Assembly (NCBI RefSeq): GCF_004216555.1 | Contig: NZ_SGWQ01000007.1 | Location: forward strand, 124,001 to 188,000 | Reading direction: 5' to 3' | Length of the DNA: 64,000 bases | Source of the DNA: Herbihabitans rhizosphaerae | GTDB lineage: Bacteria > Actinomycetota > Actinomycetes > Mycobacteriales > Pseudonocardiaceae | Shown: positions 39,801 through 48,926 of the stretch, piece by piece | How positions within the stretch are numbered: the first letter of the stretch is position 1 | How the letters are laid out: each line of letters starts with the position of its first letter | The notes under the pieces: model-generated | Database searches by the model: none | What the model was told of the DNA's origin: nothing | The model's input: only the letters and a program-made list of their open reading frames with translations | Program-made: the position numbers and the translations under genes

Positions 39801-40820
39801 ATCGAGGGCGCGCAGGCGGGTGGCGAGGTCCTCGGGGAGCACGTCGTTGATCCAGACGGCCATGCCGGACTCGGAGCCGGCCAGGTACTTCAGCTTGTCG
39901 GCGGTGCGCAGCACGGAGAACACCTCCAGGTGCAGCCAGGACAGATCGCGCCCGGTGCGCACCGGCGCCTGGTGCCACGCCGCGATGTAGGGCAGCGGAC
40001 GGTCGTACAGGCCGTCCAGCATGTGCAGAACCCGCAGGTAGACCCGCGCGAAGTCGTCCCGCTCGGCGTCGGTGAGCGCGGGCAGATCGGGCACCTGACG
40101 GTGTGGCACCAGGTGCACCTCGACCGGCCAGCGCGCGGCGGCCGGCACGAACGCCGTCCAGTGCTCGGAGGTCGCCAGCACCCGTGAGCCGTCGGCCCGC
40201 TCCATGGCCAGAACATCGCCCATCGGCGACCGGCCGTGCTCGCGGGCGACGGTCAGCATGCGCTCGGTCTTCGGCGTGACGAACGGGTAGCCGTAGATCT
40301 GGCCGTGCGGGTGCGCCAGCGTCACCCCGATCTCCTCGCCGCGGTTCTCGAACGGGAACACCTGCTCCACGCCCGGCAGTTCGGCCAGCGCCGCCGTCCG
40401 GTCCGCCCAGGCGTCCACGATCGTGCACACCCGCGATGCCGGCAGCTCGCCGAACGAGGTGGTGTGCTCGGAGGTGAAGCACACGACCTCGCACCGGCCG
40501 AGACCGTTCACCTGGGAGAACGACGGGAAGCGGTTCTCGAACACCACGACGTCGTAGCTCGACTCGGGCACCTCGGTCGGCCGGCCCGGCGTGGACGGGC
40601 ACAGTGGGCACAGGTCGGCCGGCGGCTTGTACGTGCGGGTCTGGCGGTGCGCGGCCAGTGCCACCCACTCGCCGGTCAGCGGATCGCGGCGGATCTCCGA
40701 ACCGCCGGCCTGCTCGGGCAGATCCCGCTCGTCGGTCGCGGTGCGCTCGGGCGGGTCGGGCGAGTCGTCGAAGTAGATGATCTCGCGCTGGTCGGCGAGC
40801 CGGCGGACGGTCCTTCTCAC
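39780..40820 (-). CDS. galT: Galactose-1-phosphate uridylyltransferase (GalT)
   Basis: The 346-residue product is a Leloir-pathway enzyme that exchanges UDP between glucose and galactose 1-phosphates. It has RRDPLTGEWVALAAHRQTRT, the zinc-site pair CPLCP, and the active-site motif HPHGQIYGYPF with nucleophilic His. GTG 40820 overlaps the DeoR stop (GTGA). The last residues (RGLLLG) and stop are encoded by the right end of the 145-bp element. No galK or galE lies in the window. Confidence 0.93.
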   Translation of the reverse strand: MRRTVRRLADQREIIYFDDSPDPPERTATDERDLPEQAGGSEIRRDPLTGEWVALAAHRQTRTYKPPADLCPLCPSTPGRPTEVPESSYDVVVFENRFPSFSQVNGLGRCEVVCFTSEHTTSFGELPASRVCTIVDAWADRTAALAELPGVEQVFPFENRGEEIGVTLAHPHGQIYGYPFVTPKTERMLTVAREHGRSPMGDVLAMERADGSRVLATSEHWTAFVPAAARWPVEVHLVPHRQVPDLPALTDAERDDFARVYLRVLHMLDGLYDRPLPYIAAWHQAPVRTGRDLSWLHLEVFSVLRTADKLKYLAGSESGMAVWINDVLPEDLATRLRALDRGLLLG

Positions 40821-41608
40821 CCGGCGGCCTCCTCGGGCACCCGCGCGACGATCAACTCGCCGACGGTCTCATTGAGCAACTCGCTCGCCTCCTCGTCCAA
40901 CCCGTCATCGGTGACCAGCGCCTCGGCCTCGTCCAGCTCGGCGAACGTGGAGATGCCGACCGTGCCCCACTTGGAGTGGTCGGCGAGCACGACGAGGCTG
41001 CCGCCCGCGCCCACCAGCGCGCGGTTGACCTCGCTCTCCTCCATGTTCGGTGTGGTGAAACCGGCGTCCATCTCCACGCCGTGCGCGCCGAGGAACACCT
41101 GGTCCAGGTGCAGCCCGCGCAGCGTGCGCACGGCGACCGGCCCGACCAGCGCGTCCGACGGCGTGCGCAGCCCGCCGGTGAGCATGACCGTGCGGTCGCT
41201 GCGACCGGCGCGCTGCAGCACGTCGGACACCTTCACCGAGTTGGTCACCACGGTCAGGTCGGGCACCGAGTCCAGGCAGCGGGCCAGCGTCCAGGTGGTG
41301 GTGCCGGCGCCGAGCCCGATCGCGGTGCCCGGCAGCACCAGGTCGGCCGCGCGCTGGGCGATCGCCAGCTTCTGCGCCAGCGCGCGCACGGACTTCGCCT
41401 CGAAGCCCGGCTCGTCGACCTTCGGCCCGGTCACCGAGGTCGCGCCGCCGTACACCTTGTCCACCAGGCCGCGCCTGGCCAGCGCGTCGAGATCCCGCCG
41501 GACGGTCATATCGGACACCCGCAGCCGGGTGGCCAGCTCGTGCACACGCACCGCGCCGGCGCGCCTGACTTCCTCGAGGATCGCGTCCTGGCGCTGTCTG
41601 GCAAGCAT
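40817..41608 (-). CDS. DeoR-family regulator of galT
   Basis: The 263-residue product has a DeoR helix-turn-helix (RRAGAVRVHELATRLRVSDM, TVRRDLDALARRGLVDKVYG) and a C-terminal DeoRC sugar-phosphate sensor (GTAIGLGAGTTTWTLARCL, VFLGAHGVEMDAGFTTPNME). ATG 41608 is preferred because AGGTGG sits at proper spacing; GTG 41617 is too close to it. It is coupled to galT by overlap and likely responds to a galactose-derived phosphate. Confidence 0.92.
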   Translation of the reverse strand: MLARQRQDAILEEVRRAGAVRVHELATRLRVSDMTVRRDLDALARRGLVDKVYGGATSVTGPKVDEPGFEAKSVRALAQKLAIAQRAADLVLPGTAIGLGAGTTTWTLARCLDSVPDLTVVTNSVKVSDVLQRAGRSDRTVMLTGGLRTPSDALVGPVAVRTLRGLHLDQVFLGAHGVEMDAGFTTPNMEESEVNRALVGAGGSLVVLADHSKWGTVGISTFAELDEAEALVTDDGLDEEASELLNETVGELIVARVPEEAAG

Positions 41609-41641
41609 GCCGCCCACCTTTCGCCCACGGAGCCCATCACA

Positions 41642-41666
41642 ATTCTACACAACCGAACGTGCGGTT
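41642..41666. promoter_or_regulatory. Promoter region and putative operator of the deoR-galT operon
   Basis: An inverted repeat, AACCG-N6-CGGTT (41651-41666), lies about 45 bp upstream of the DeoR start. On the minus strand a -10-like TAGAAT (complement of 41642-41647) lies just downstream of it, so the repeat would overlap the promoter. Binding by the DeoR protein is inferred. Confidence 0.6.
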
Positions 41667-41790
41667 CTGTTCGATCGCGGAGGCAAGGGTGCCCTTCCGT
41701 GATGACTGTCACTGTTACCCCGCGTCATACGTACGCGGGACCGAAGTTTCTGTGTTGACTTCGTCCCCGCCGAAGGAAGGTCCCCCCGAC

Positions 41791-42507
41791 ATGGCCGCAC
41801 CCGTTCTCGCCCGCCCGACATCCGAGACCCGCCAACCGACGCAGCGGCTCCGGGTGCTCGCCTTCGACGCGCTCCCGCTCTCCAGGTTCGGCATGCGCAC
41901 GCTGGTCGACGCGGCCGCAGACCTGAGCTGGCTCGGCTCGGCCGCCACCGTCCGCGCCGCCGTGCCGATGATCGGCAGACTCCGCCCGGACGTCGTGGTC
42001 GTGCACAGCACGCTCGACCCGAACGCCGCCCTCGCGAGGCAGCTCACCACCTCGTTTCCGTGGCTGACGCTGGTCGTGCTGGTCGACGACCGGCACCGCG
42101 CCGACTGGTACGTGCGCGCGCTGCGGTCCGCCGGCGTGCACGGCATCCTCGCGCCGGGCACCGCGCCGGCCGTGCTGCTCACCGGCATGCGCATGGCCCA
42201 CGCGCAGCGCCAGTTCGTCGATCCCGACCTGATGTCCGGCACGAAGGGCGGCGGACGCTCCACCGGCCCGCTGTCCGGACGGCAGCACGAGGTGCTCACG
42301 CTGATCGCCGAGGGCTACGAGAACGCGGAGATCGGCGGCATGCTGTTCATCTCCGTGGAGACCGTGCGCAGCCACGTCAAGGAGATCCTCAAGCGGATGC
42401 GCGCCCGCGACCGTGCGCACGCCGTGGCCCGCGGGTACCAGACCGGCATGCTCGACGTGCGGCTGCCGTCCGCCGCCGGTCTGCCCGAGATCGAGGTCGT
42501 CGGATGA
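41791..42507 (+). CDS. LuxR-family response regulator with atypical receiver domain
   Basis: The 238-residue product has an N-terminal receiver-like fold (RVLAFDALPLSRFGMRTLVD) and a C-terminal LuxR helix-turn-helix (LSGRQHEVLTLIAEGYENAE, SVETVRSHVKEILKRMRARD). At the usual phosphoacceptor position the sequence reads DVVVVHSTLDPN, so the Asp appears replaced by His. It may work without phosphorylation. ATG 41791 follows GAAGGAAGG. No histidine kinase is adjacent. Confidence 0.88.
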   Translation: MAAPVLARPTSETRQPTQRLRVLAFDALPLSRFGMRTLVDAAADLSWLGSAATVRAAVPMIGRLRPDVVVVHSTLDPNAALARQLTTSFPWLTLVVLVDDRHRADWYVRALRSAGVHGILAPGTAPAVLLTGMRMAHAQRQFVDPDLMSGTKGGGRSTGPLSGRQHEVLTLIAEGYENAEIGGMLFISVETVRSHVKEILKRMRARDRAHAVARGYQTGMLDVRLPSAAGLPEIEVVG

Positions 42508-42626
42508 TCACGGGTGTGCTGCTGGCCGTGCTCGTCGGGTACGCCGGCGTGGCGTGGGTGATCGACCGGAGGCGGGCTCAGGCACGCCCGGTGCGGTGCC
42601 CCCGCCAGAGCAGTCAGACCAGGTAG
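42504..42626 (+). CDS. Small membrane protein coupled to the LuxR regulator
   Basis: This 40-residue frame starts in an ATGA overlap with the LuxR stop. It has one hydrophobic segment (VLLAVLVGYAGVAWVI) and then a basic tail (DRRRAQARPVRCPRQ), which predicts a cytoplasmic C-terminus. It is too short to assign to a family. The coupled start supports it being translated. Its end overlaps the convergent permease remnant by 13 bp. Confidence 0.5.
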   Translation: MITGVLLAVLVGYAGVAWVIDRRRAQARPVRCPRQSSQTR

Positions 42627-43550
42627 ATCCCGCCAAGCCCGCCGGTGACCACGCCGACCGGGAGCTGGCTCGGCGGTGGCAGCAGGCGTGCCACGATGTC
42701 GGCCGCGATCAGCAGCACCGCACCCATCAGCGCGGCGGGCACCACGGCCGCGCCCTGGCTGCCGGCCACCCGCGTGGCCAACTGTGGGGCGGCCAGCGCG
42801 ACGAACACGATCGGCCCGACCGCGGCGACCGAGATGCCGGTGAGCGCCACCGACGTGGCCAGCACCGCGAGTCGGGTGCGTTGCACGCCGAGCCCGAGGC
42901 CGCGCGGTCTCGTCGCCGAGCGCGAGTTGGTCCAGCGGGCGGATCAGCAGCGCGGCCAGTGGCAGCAGCACGGCGGCCACGCCGAGCAGCAGCCACACCT
43001 GCGGCCAGGTCACCCCGGCCAGGCTGCCGACCAGCCACACGTGCGCCGCCTGCGCGTCGTACAGGTCCGCGCTGATCAACAGGTACGCGGTGATCGACTC
43101 CAGCATCGCGGCCACCGCGACGCCGATCAGCACCAGCCGCACGCCGTGCACCCCGCGCCGCCAGGCCAGCAGGTACATCGTCACGGCGGTGAGCAGTCCG
43201 AACACGATCGCGCCCGCGGAGACCGAAAACCCTTGTGCGCCAACGGCGAGCATCATCAGCACGCCGCCGGCCGCCGCGCCGTTGGTGACGCCGACGAGGT
43301 CCGGGCTGCCGAGCGGATTGCGGGTCACCGTCTGGAACTGCGCGCCGGCGGCACCCAGGCACAGGCCGACCAGCAGCCCGCCCTGACCGACCACAGTGGA
43401 CAGTGTCTCGCCGAGGGTGAGCGTGCTGTCCAGGCTCAGCGACCAGACGGCGAGCACCAGCGCGACCGCCAGCAGTGTCACGCATGTCCACAGTGGACGG
43501 TGGTGCACGCGGACGGACATCAGGTCGGCGGGAGTGCGCAACACGGTCAC
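42614..43550 (-). pseudogene. FecCD-type siderophore permease, second subunit, frameshifted
   Basis: From GTG 43550 the frame encodes a FecCD permease (GLCLGAAGAQFQTVTRNPLG, SPDLVGVTNGAAAGGVLMML, AAMLESITAYLLISADLYDA) to LALGDETA. The frame is then lost near 42900-42906, within a CGCG run. The continuation (VQRTRLAVLATSVALTGISV, IVFVALAAPQLATRVAG, PVGVVTGGLGGIYLV) is in another frame down to 42614. One extra base or two missing bases would explain it. The gene appears non-functional. Confidence 0.85.
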
Positions 43551-44454
43551 TGCGCCACCGCCTTGGCCCGGCGCATCAGCGCGATGAACACCGGCGCGCC
43601 GAGGAAGGCCATCACCACCGCGACCGGCACCTCGGCGGGCGCGATCACCCGGCCGAGGATGTCGGCGAGCAGCAGCAGCGCGGGCGACCACACGGCCGTG
43701 TACGCGAGCACCCACCGGTGGTCCGGTCCGGTGATCACGCGGGCCATGTGCGGCACCGCGAGTCCAAGGAAGCTGATCGGCCCGACCCGGCTGTCGCCGC
43801 GCCGCACAGCAACAGCACGGCGAGTATGCCCAGCGCACGTGTTCGGCCGGGGTGTGCGCCGAGCGCACGCCCGGTGTCCTCGCCGAGCGCGAGCGTGTTC
43901 AGCGCCCCGGCCAGTGTCGCTGCCATCAACGCGCCCGCCGCCACCAGCGGTGCCACCACGGCCACCACCGACATGATCGCCTGTTGCGTGGCGGTGACCG
44001 CGATCCCGGACAGTGCCAGCCTGGTGTGCGACGACGCGCGCCCGCCGACGCCGAGCGCGTACACCGCGGCGGCCGTCACGCCGGCCCCGAGCAGCGCGAA
44101 GATCACGTACTCCGACGGGCGGGTCATACCGAGGAACACCACGGCGGACACCACTGCGAGCGTGGCGCCGGAGTTCACGCCGAACAGGCCGGGGTCGGCC
44201 AGCGGATTGCGGGTGAGTGCCTGCATCAGCACGCCGGCCAGGCCCAGTCCGACCCCGGCGACGAGCCCGAGCAGCGTGCGCGGCAGTCAGACGTCGTGCA
44301 CGGTCGTGGACAGCTCCGAGCCGTCCGGGTGCCACGGCAGCCGCCACACCTCACCGGCCGGGATGGCCCGCGCGCCGACCGCGACGCTGAGCACCACGAG
44401 CGCGGCGAGGACCGCGATTCTGGCGGCGAGTCCGACCCAGCGCGATCGGGTCAC
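43547..44454 (-). pseudogene. FecCD-type siderophore permease, first subunit, with nonsense and frameshift lesions
   Basis: GTG 44454 overlaps the ATPase stop. The N-terminus (WVGLAARIAVLAALVVLSVA) runs to an in-frame TGA at 44287-44289, where FecCD proteins have the Arg of VRLPRTLLG; the next codons (LPRTLLGLVAGVGLGLAGVL) continue in the same frame. A second lesion near 43785-43795 shifts the frame between LAVLLLCGAATA and VGPISFLGLAVPHMARVITG. The C-terminus (VPVAVVMAFLGAPVFIALMR) is intact. Two independent lesions argue for real decay. Confidence 0.88.
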
Positions 44455-45257
44455 GCCGGTGTCGTCGCGCGGCGGCGAGCCGCCGGCACGACCATCGGCC
44501 CGCCGGTCTGCGGGTCGCTGATCACCTCGCACTCGATGCCGAACACCTCGCGGACCAGGTCCACGTTCACGATCTCGGCCGGGTCGCCGTGCGCCACGAT
44601 CTGGCCGTCCCGCATGGCGATCAGGTGTGTGGCGTAGCGGCACGCCTGGTTCACGTCGTGCAGCACGGCGACCAGCGTGCGGCCGGCCTCGCGCAGGTCG
44701 GCGCACAGGTCGAGCACCTCGATCTGGTGCGCGATGTCCAGGTAGGTGGTCGGCTCGTCGAGCAGCATCAGATCGGTGTCCTGGGCGAGCGCGAGCGCCA
44801 GCCACACCCGCTGGCGTTGTCCGCCGGACAGCTCCTCGACCCGGCGGTCGGCCAGATCGTCGACACCGGTGGCGGTCATGGCCTCGCGCACGGCACGCTC
44901 GTCGTCGCGTGACCACTGCCGCCACAGCCGCTGGTGCGGGTAGCGGCCGCGGGCGACCAGGTCGGCGACCGTGATGCCGTCCGGCGCGGTGGGCGACTGG
45001 GGGAGCAGGCCCAGCGTGCGGGCCAGCTCCTTGGTCGGGTACTCGCCGAGGCGCTTGCCGTCCAGGAAAACCGTGCCCTCCTTGGGACGCAGCATCCTGG
45101 CCAGTGCGCGCAGCAGGGTCGACTTGCCGCAGGCGTTCGGGCCGATGATCACGGTCAGCGAGCCGTCGGGGACCGCGACGTCGAGGTCGGTCGCGACGAC
45201 GCGGCGGTCGTAGGCCAGCGTCAGGTCTTCGGCGTGCAGGCGCACGGAGTCGGCCAC
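44451..45257 (-). CDS. Iron-siderophore ABC transporter ATP-binding protein
   Basis: The 268-residue product is a FecE/FepC-type ATPase: Walker A GPNACGKSTLLRAL, Q-loop LGLLPQSPTAPDGITVADLV, signature ELSGGQRQRVWLALAL, Walker B DLMLLDEPTTYLD, and switch His in AVLHDVNQA. The start is GTG 45257, just downstream of an iron box. It is intact although both permease partners downstream are broken. No binding-protein gene is nearby. Confidence 0.93.
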   Translation of the reverse strand: MADSVRLHAEDLTLAYDRRVVATDLDVAVPDGSLTVIIGPNACGKSTLLRALARMLRPKEGTVFLDGKRLGEYPTKELARTLGLLPQSPTAPDGITVADLVARGRYPHQRLWRQWSRDDERAVREAMTATGVDDLADRRVEELSGGQRQRVWLALALAQDTDLMLLDEPTTYLDIAHQIEVLDLCADLREAGRTLVAVLHDVNQACRYATHLIAMRDGQIVAHGDPAEIVNVDLVREVFGIECEVISDPQTGGPMVVPAARRRATTPA

Positions 45258-45277
45258 GGGTCACCTCGGCTCGGCAG

Positions 45278-45296
45278 TTTGGTAAGGCTACCTTAA
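45278..45296. promoter_or_regulatory. IdeR/DmdR-type iron box
   Basis: TTTGGTAAGGCTACCTTAA closely resembles the 19-bp consensus bound by Fe(II)-loaded DtxR-family repressors (TTAGGTTAGGCTAACCTAA type). It lies 21 bp upstream of the ATPase start. It would repress the importer operon when iron is sufficient. Confidence 0.88.
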
Positions 45297-45343
45297 CCGC
45301 CGCGCATCACGTGGACGTGTTCGCCTAACTGAGTGCGATTGAT

Positions 45344-45368
45344 TGACACGATCTTGCTGTCGTGTAAA
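45344..45368. promoter_or_regulatory. Putative alkB promoter and TetR operator
   Basis: An inverted repeat, ACACGA-N8-TCGTGT, spans 45346-45365, and the flanking bases extend it to TTGACACGA / TCGTGTAAA. A -35-like TTGACA (45344-45349) overlaps it. It lies about 50 bp upstream of alkB. Related actinobacterial alkB operons are controlled by a TetR-type regulator (AlkX) binding such a dyad; that role is inferred here. Confidence 0.65.
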
Positions 45369-45417
45369 CCTCTGAAACATCGCGAAGTTGTGATGTCAAG
45401 CACGAGGAGGTGTCGCC

Positions 45418-46632
45418 ATGACCGCGGCGGCGAACGAACGGGCGGCCGACACCGCCGCTGACACTGGGGTCACCTGGCGGGACGGCAAGCGATACGCGTG
45501 GCTGCTCGGACTGGTCGTGCCGTGCGCCCCGTTCATCGCGCTCGGACTGGTCGAGCTGACCGGATCACCGGTCTTCTGGTGGGCCGGACCGATGATCATC
45601 TTCGTTCTGATCCCGCTGATCGACGTGATCGTCGGGACCGATCAGGAGAACCCGCCGGACGATCTCATCGAATGGCTGGAGAACGACCGCTACTACCGCT
45701 GGGTGACCTACCTGTACCTGCCGATCCAGTACCTCGGCCTGGTGTTCGCCTGCTGGCTGTGGACGTCGCACTCGATGTCCACCGTGGACAAGATCGGCCT
45801 CGCGGTGACCATGGGCGTGGTCGCCGGCATCGGCATCAACACCGCGCACGAGCTCGGCCACAAGAAGGAGAGCCTGGAGCGCTGGCTGTCCAAGATCGCG
45901 CTGGCGCAGGCCGCGTACGGCCACTTCTTCATCGAGCACAACCGCGGCCACCACGTGCGGGTCGCGACGCCGGAGGACCCGGCGAGCGCGCGCTTCGGCG
46001 AGACGTTCTGGGGCTTCCTGCCGCGCAGCGTGATCGGCAGCCTCAAGTCCGGCTGGCACCTGGAGAAGCAGCGCCTCGCCCGGTCCGGCACGAGCCCGTG
46101 GACGTTGCGCAACGACGTGCTCAACGCGTGGGCGATGACGATCGTGCTGTTCGGCGCGCTGGCCGCGGTGTTCGGCTGGCAGGTGTTGCCGTTGCTGGCG
46201 ATCCAGGCGGTGTTCGGCTTCGCGCTGCTGGAGGTCGTGAACTACCTGGAGCACTACGGGTTGCTGCGCCAGAAGACCGCGTCCGGCCGGTACGAGCGCG
46301 CGGCGCCGAGGCACAGCTGGAACTCCAACAACGTGTGCACCAACGTGTTCCTGTACCACCTGCAGCGGCACAGTGATCACCACGCCAACCCGACCCGCCG
46401 CTACCAGGCGCTGCGGCACTTCGAGCAGGCGCCGCAGCTGCCGGCCGGGTACGCGTCGATGATCGTGATGGCGTACTTCCCGCCGGTGTGGCGCGCGGTG
46501 ATGGACAAGCGGCTGCTGGCGCACTACGACGGCGACGCGACGCTGGCGAACCTCAACCCGCGCAACAAGGACAAGCTGCTCGTCAAGTACGGGCCGAGCG
46601 GTGAGCGCGGCCGGCACGCGGCGGTGGCGTGA
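45418..46632 (+). CDS. alkB: Alkane 1-monooxygenase (AlkB)
   Basis: The 404-residue integral-membrane di-iron enzyme hydroxylates medium-chain n-alkanes at the terminal carbon. All three His boxes are present: HELGH (His144 onward), EHNRGHH (His174 onward) and LQRHSDHH (His318 onward), plus NYLEHYG typical of AlkB. Several hydrophobic helices lie in the N-terminal half. ATG 45418 follows GAGGAGG. It is the first gene of a five-gene unit. Confidence 0.97.
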   Translation: MTAAANERAADTAADTGVTWRDGKRYAWLLGLVVPCAPFIALGLVELTGSPVFWWAGPMIIFVLIPLIDVIVGTDQENPPDDLIEWLENDRYYRWVTYLYLPIQYLGLVFACWLWTSHSMSTVDKIGLAVTMGVVAGIGINTAHELGHKKESLERWLSKIALAQAAYGHFFIEHNRGHHVRVATPEDPASARFGETFWGFLPRSVIGSLKSGWHLEKQRLARSGTSPWTLRNDVLNAWAMTIVLFGALAAVFGWQVLPLLAIQAVFGFALLEVVNYLEHYGLLRQKTASGRYERAAPRHSWNSNNVCTNVFLYHLQRHSDHHANPTRRYQALRHFEQAPQLPAGYASMIVMAYFPPVWRAVMDKRLLAHYDGDATLANLNPRNKDKLLVKYGPSGERGRHAAVA

Positions 46633-46805
46633 TGAGCGGCTACCGGTGTCCGGTGTGCGAGTACGTGTTCGACGAGCGCGAGGGCGACCCGCGTGAGGGG
46701 TTCCCCGCCGGCACCGCGTGGGCCGATGTTCCCGACGACTGGTGCTGTCCCGACTGCGGGGTCCGCGAAAAGATCGATTTCGAACCGATGGAGGTGTCCC
46801 GATGA
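46632..46805 (+). CDS. Rubredoxin 1
   Basis: This 57-residue iron protein has two CxxC knuckles ([12 protein letters not shown] and [12 protein letters not shown]) and the conserved PDDWCCP. It carries electrons from rubredoxin reductase to AlkB. The ATG overlaps the alkB stop (TGATG), and its stop overlaps the second rubredoxin start (ATGA). Its sequence is more divergent than the second copy. Confidence 0.95.
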   Translation: MSGYRCPVCEYVFDEREGDPREGFPAGTAWADVPDDWCCPDCGVREKIDFEPMEVSR

Positions 46806-46975
46806 AGGTGTACCGCTGCGAGGTCTGCGGATTCGAGTACGACGAGGCGCAGGGCTGGCCCGACGAGGGCATCGAGCCGGGCACCCGCTGGGAGGACATC
46901 CCGGACGACTGGTCCTGCCCGGACTGCGGCGCCGCGAAGGCCGACTTCGTGATGGTCGAGGTCACGCGAGCATGA
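46802..46975 (+). CDS. Rubredoxin 2
   Basis: This 57-residue protein is a canonical rubredoxin with [15 protein letters not shown] and [15 protein letters not shown]. Tandem rubredoxins are common in actinobacterial alkB operons, where usually the second type can replace AlkG in alkane oxidation. It is coupled to its neighbours by ATGA overlaps on both sides. Confidence 0.96.
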   Translation: MKVYRCEVCGFEYDEAQGWPDEGIEPGTRWEDIPDDWSCPDCGAAKADFVMVEVTRA

Positions 46976-48162
46976 GTGTGGACACGATCGCGATCGTCGG
47001 CACGGGGGTGGCCGGTGCCACCGCCGCGCTGACCCTGCGCGACGCCGGGTTCGACGGCCGGGTGCTGCTGATCGGCGAGGAGCCGCACGCGCCGTACCGC
47101 CGCCCGCCGCTGTCCAAGGACGTGTTGCGTGGCTCGATGCCCGACGAGCGCACCCGCCTGCGGCCGGCCGAGCACTGGGCGACCAAGGGCGTCGAACTGC
47201 GCACCGGCGCGCGGGTGACCGGCATCGCCGCCGACGCGCACGAGATCGTGCTGCTCTGCGGCGAGACGCTGGGTTACGACCGGCTGTTGCTGGCCACCGG
47301 CGGCCGGCCGCGCACCCTGCCGGTCACCGACGGCGTGCCCGGGGTGTTCACCCTGCGCACCCTCGGTGACGTGCCGGCACTGCGTGACGCGCTGACCGCC
47401 GGTACCCGGGTGCTCGTCGTCGGCGCTGGCCTGGTGGGTGCCGAGGTGGCGGCGAGCGCGCGGGCGATGGACTGCGCGGTGACCGTGCTGGAGGTGGAGC
47501 GCACGCCGCTGGCCCGTGTGCTGCCGCCGGTGATCGGTGTGCGGTACGCCGGGTTGCACCGCGCGGCCGGCGTGGACCTGCGCACCGGGACCGGCCTGAA
47601 GTCGTTGGCGCACAACGGTTCCGAGCTGGTCGCGATCGACACCGACGGCGCGGAGTCGCACGCCGACGTGGTCGTGGTGGCGGTCGGCATGGTGCCCAAC
47701 ACCGCGCTGGCCGAGACCGCCGGCATCGAGATCGACCGCGGCCCGGTCGGCGGGATCACGGTCGACTCGCAGGGTGCCACCTCCGCGCCCGACGTGTACG
47801 CGGCCGGCGATGTGGCGAACCTGCCGAACCGCGTGCTCGGCGGACGGCAGCGCGTCGAGCACTGGATGCACGCGCAGGACCACGGCGCCGCGACCGCCCG
47901 CGCGATGCTCGGCCAGGGCACGCCGTTCGACGTCGTGCCGTGGTGCTGGTCGGACCAGCACGGCGTGACCGTGCACATCACCGGCTGGCCGGACGCCGGC
48001 GACGAGGTGCGCCTTGACGGTGACCTCGATGGGATGAACTTCGCCGCTGAGTTCCGCCGCGATGGCAAGCTCGTCGGGGCGGTCGGAGTGAACCGTGCGG
48101 CCCAGATTCGCTTGCTGCGCAAGGAGATCGCCGCGCGCACCTCGTCGGAGGCGATCGCGTGA
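46972..48162 (+). CDS. Rubredoxin reductase (FAD-dependent NAD(P)H oxidoreductase)
   Basis: The 396-residue product has an FAD-binding motif ([20 protein letters not shown]), [14 protein letters not shown], an NAD(P)-binding motif ([20 protein letters not shown]), and [13 protein letters not shown]. This is the BenA/ferredoxin-reductase-like class. ATG 46972 overlaps the stop of rubredoxin 2. It reduces the rubredoxins with NAD(P)H. Confidence 0.95.
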   Translation: MSVDTIAIVGTGVAGATAALTLRDAGFDGRVLLIGEEPHAPYRRPPLSKDVLRGSMPDERTRLRPAEHWATKGVELRTGARVTGIAADAHEIVLLCGETLGYDRLLLATGGRPRTLPVTDGVPGVFTLRTLGDVPALRDALTAGTRVLVVGAGLVGAEVAASARAMDCAVTVLEVERTPLARVLPPVIGVRYAGLHRAAGVDLRTGTGLKSLAHNGSELVAIDTDGAESHADVVVVAVGMVPNTALAETAGIEIDRGPVGGITVDSQGATSAPDVYAAGDVANLPNRVLGGRQRVEHWMHAQDHGAATARAMLGQGTPFDVVPWCWSDQHGVTVHITGWPDAGDEVRLDGDLDGMNFAAEFRRDGKLVGAVGVNRAAQIRLLRKEIAARTSSEAIA

Positions 48163-48233
48163 CGGGCCGGGGCGCGACGGCTGCGGTGTCTACCTCGTTG
48201 ACGCGGGCAGGGGCGCGTGACAACCATGTGGAC

Positions 48234-48851
48234 ATGACCTCACTGTCACCCGCACGGACAGTCGTGCCCTACGCCGAAGCCGCCCGCGCGCTGCTGCGCG
48301 ACACGCTGCTGGACGCGGCGAGCGATCTGCTGCGCGAGCGGAGCTGGGCGGACACCACGATGGCGGACATCGCGACCGCCGCCGGGGTGAGCCGGCAGAC
48401 GCTGTACAAGGAGTTCGGCTCCCGGCTGGCCTTCGCCGAGGCGTACATCATGCGCGAGTCGGAGCGGTTCCTGACCAGCGTGGAGAACGCGATCGCGGCC
48501 AAGGTGCACGATCCGCGCGCGGCACTGGCCGGCGCGGTGACCGTGTTCCTGGAGGCGGCGGCCGACGAGCCGTTGATCAAGGCGATCGTGGCCGGCGACG
48601 ACAGCGACGGGCTGCTCTCGCTGGTGACCAACCAGTCCGGGCCGATCCTGCACGTGGCGACCGAACGGCTGGCCGTGTTCCTCGGTGACACCTGGCCCGG
48701 CGTGGAGGAGCACGCGCTGGAGCTGATCGCCGAGCACATGGTGCGCCTGGCGGTCAGCCACGCCGCCTCGCCGTCGAACCCGCCCTCGGTGACGGCCGCC
48801 GGCATGGCCGAGATGTTCGGCCCCTACCTCGACGAGGTGGTCGGGCCGTAG
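48234..48851 (+). CDS. TetR-family regulator of the alk operon
   Basis: The 205-residue product has an N-terminal TetR helix-turn-helix (TTMADIATAAGVSRQTLYKE, then FGSRLAFAEAYIMRES). ATG 48234 is chosen; a GTG at 48159 overlapping the reductase stop would give 230 residues and is possible. Its position as last gene of the alk unit matches AlkX/AlkU-type regulators in related operons. A dyad upstream of alkB is its likely site. Confidence 0.92.
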   Translation: MTSLSPARTVVPYAEAARALLRDTLLDAASDLLRERSWADTTMADIATAAGVSRQTLYKEFGSRLAFAEAYIMRESERFLTSVENAIAAKVHDPRAALAGAVTVFLEAAADEPLIKAIVAGDDSDGLLSLVTNQSGPILHVATERLAVFLGDTWPGVEEHALELIAEHMVRLAVSHAASPSNPPSVTAAGMAEMFGPYLDEVVGP

Positions 48852-48926
48852 CCGTGTCTCTTCGGGTCATCTCGCCGGCGGGAAACCGGGTGCGGACGAT
48901 CGGCGCGGTGGTGTGAGATCGGGGAT

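Noticed and set aside
42614-44454. Programmed frameshifting or stop-codon readthrough in the siderophore permease genes
   Set aside because: There are no slippery heptamers or downstream structures at the lesions, and three different lesions in two genes fit decay or sequence error better.
45565-47976. An 803-codon open frame antisense to alkB and the rubredoxin genes
   Set aside because: The sense strand encodes five conserved alkane-oxidation proteins; the antisense product is His/Arg-rich without a domain.
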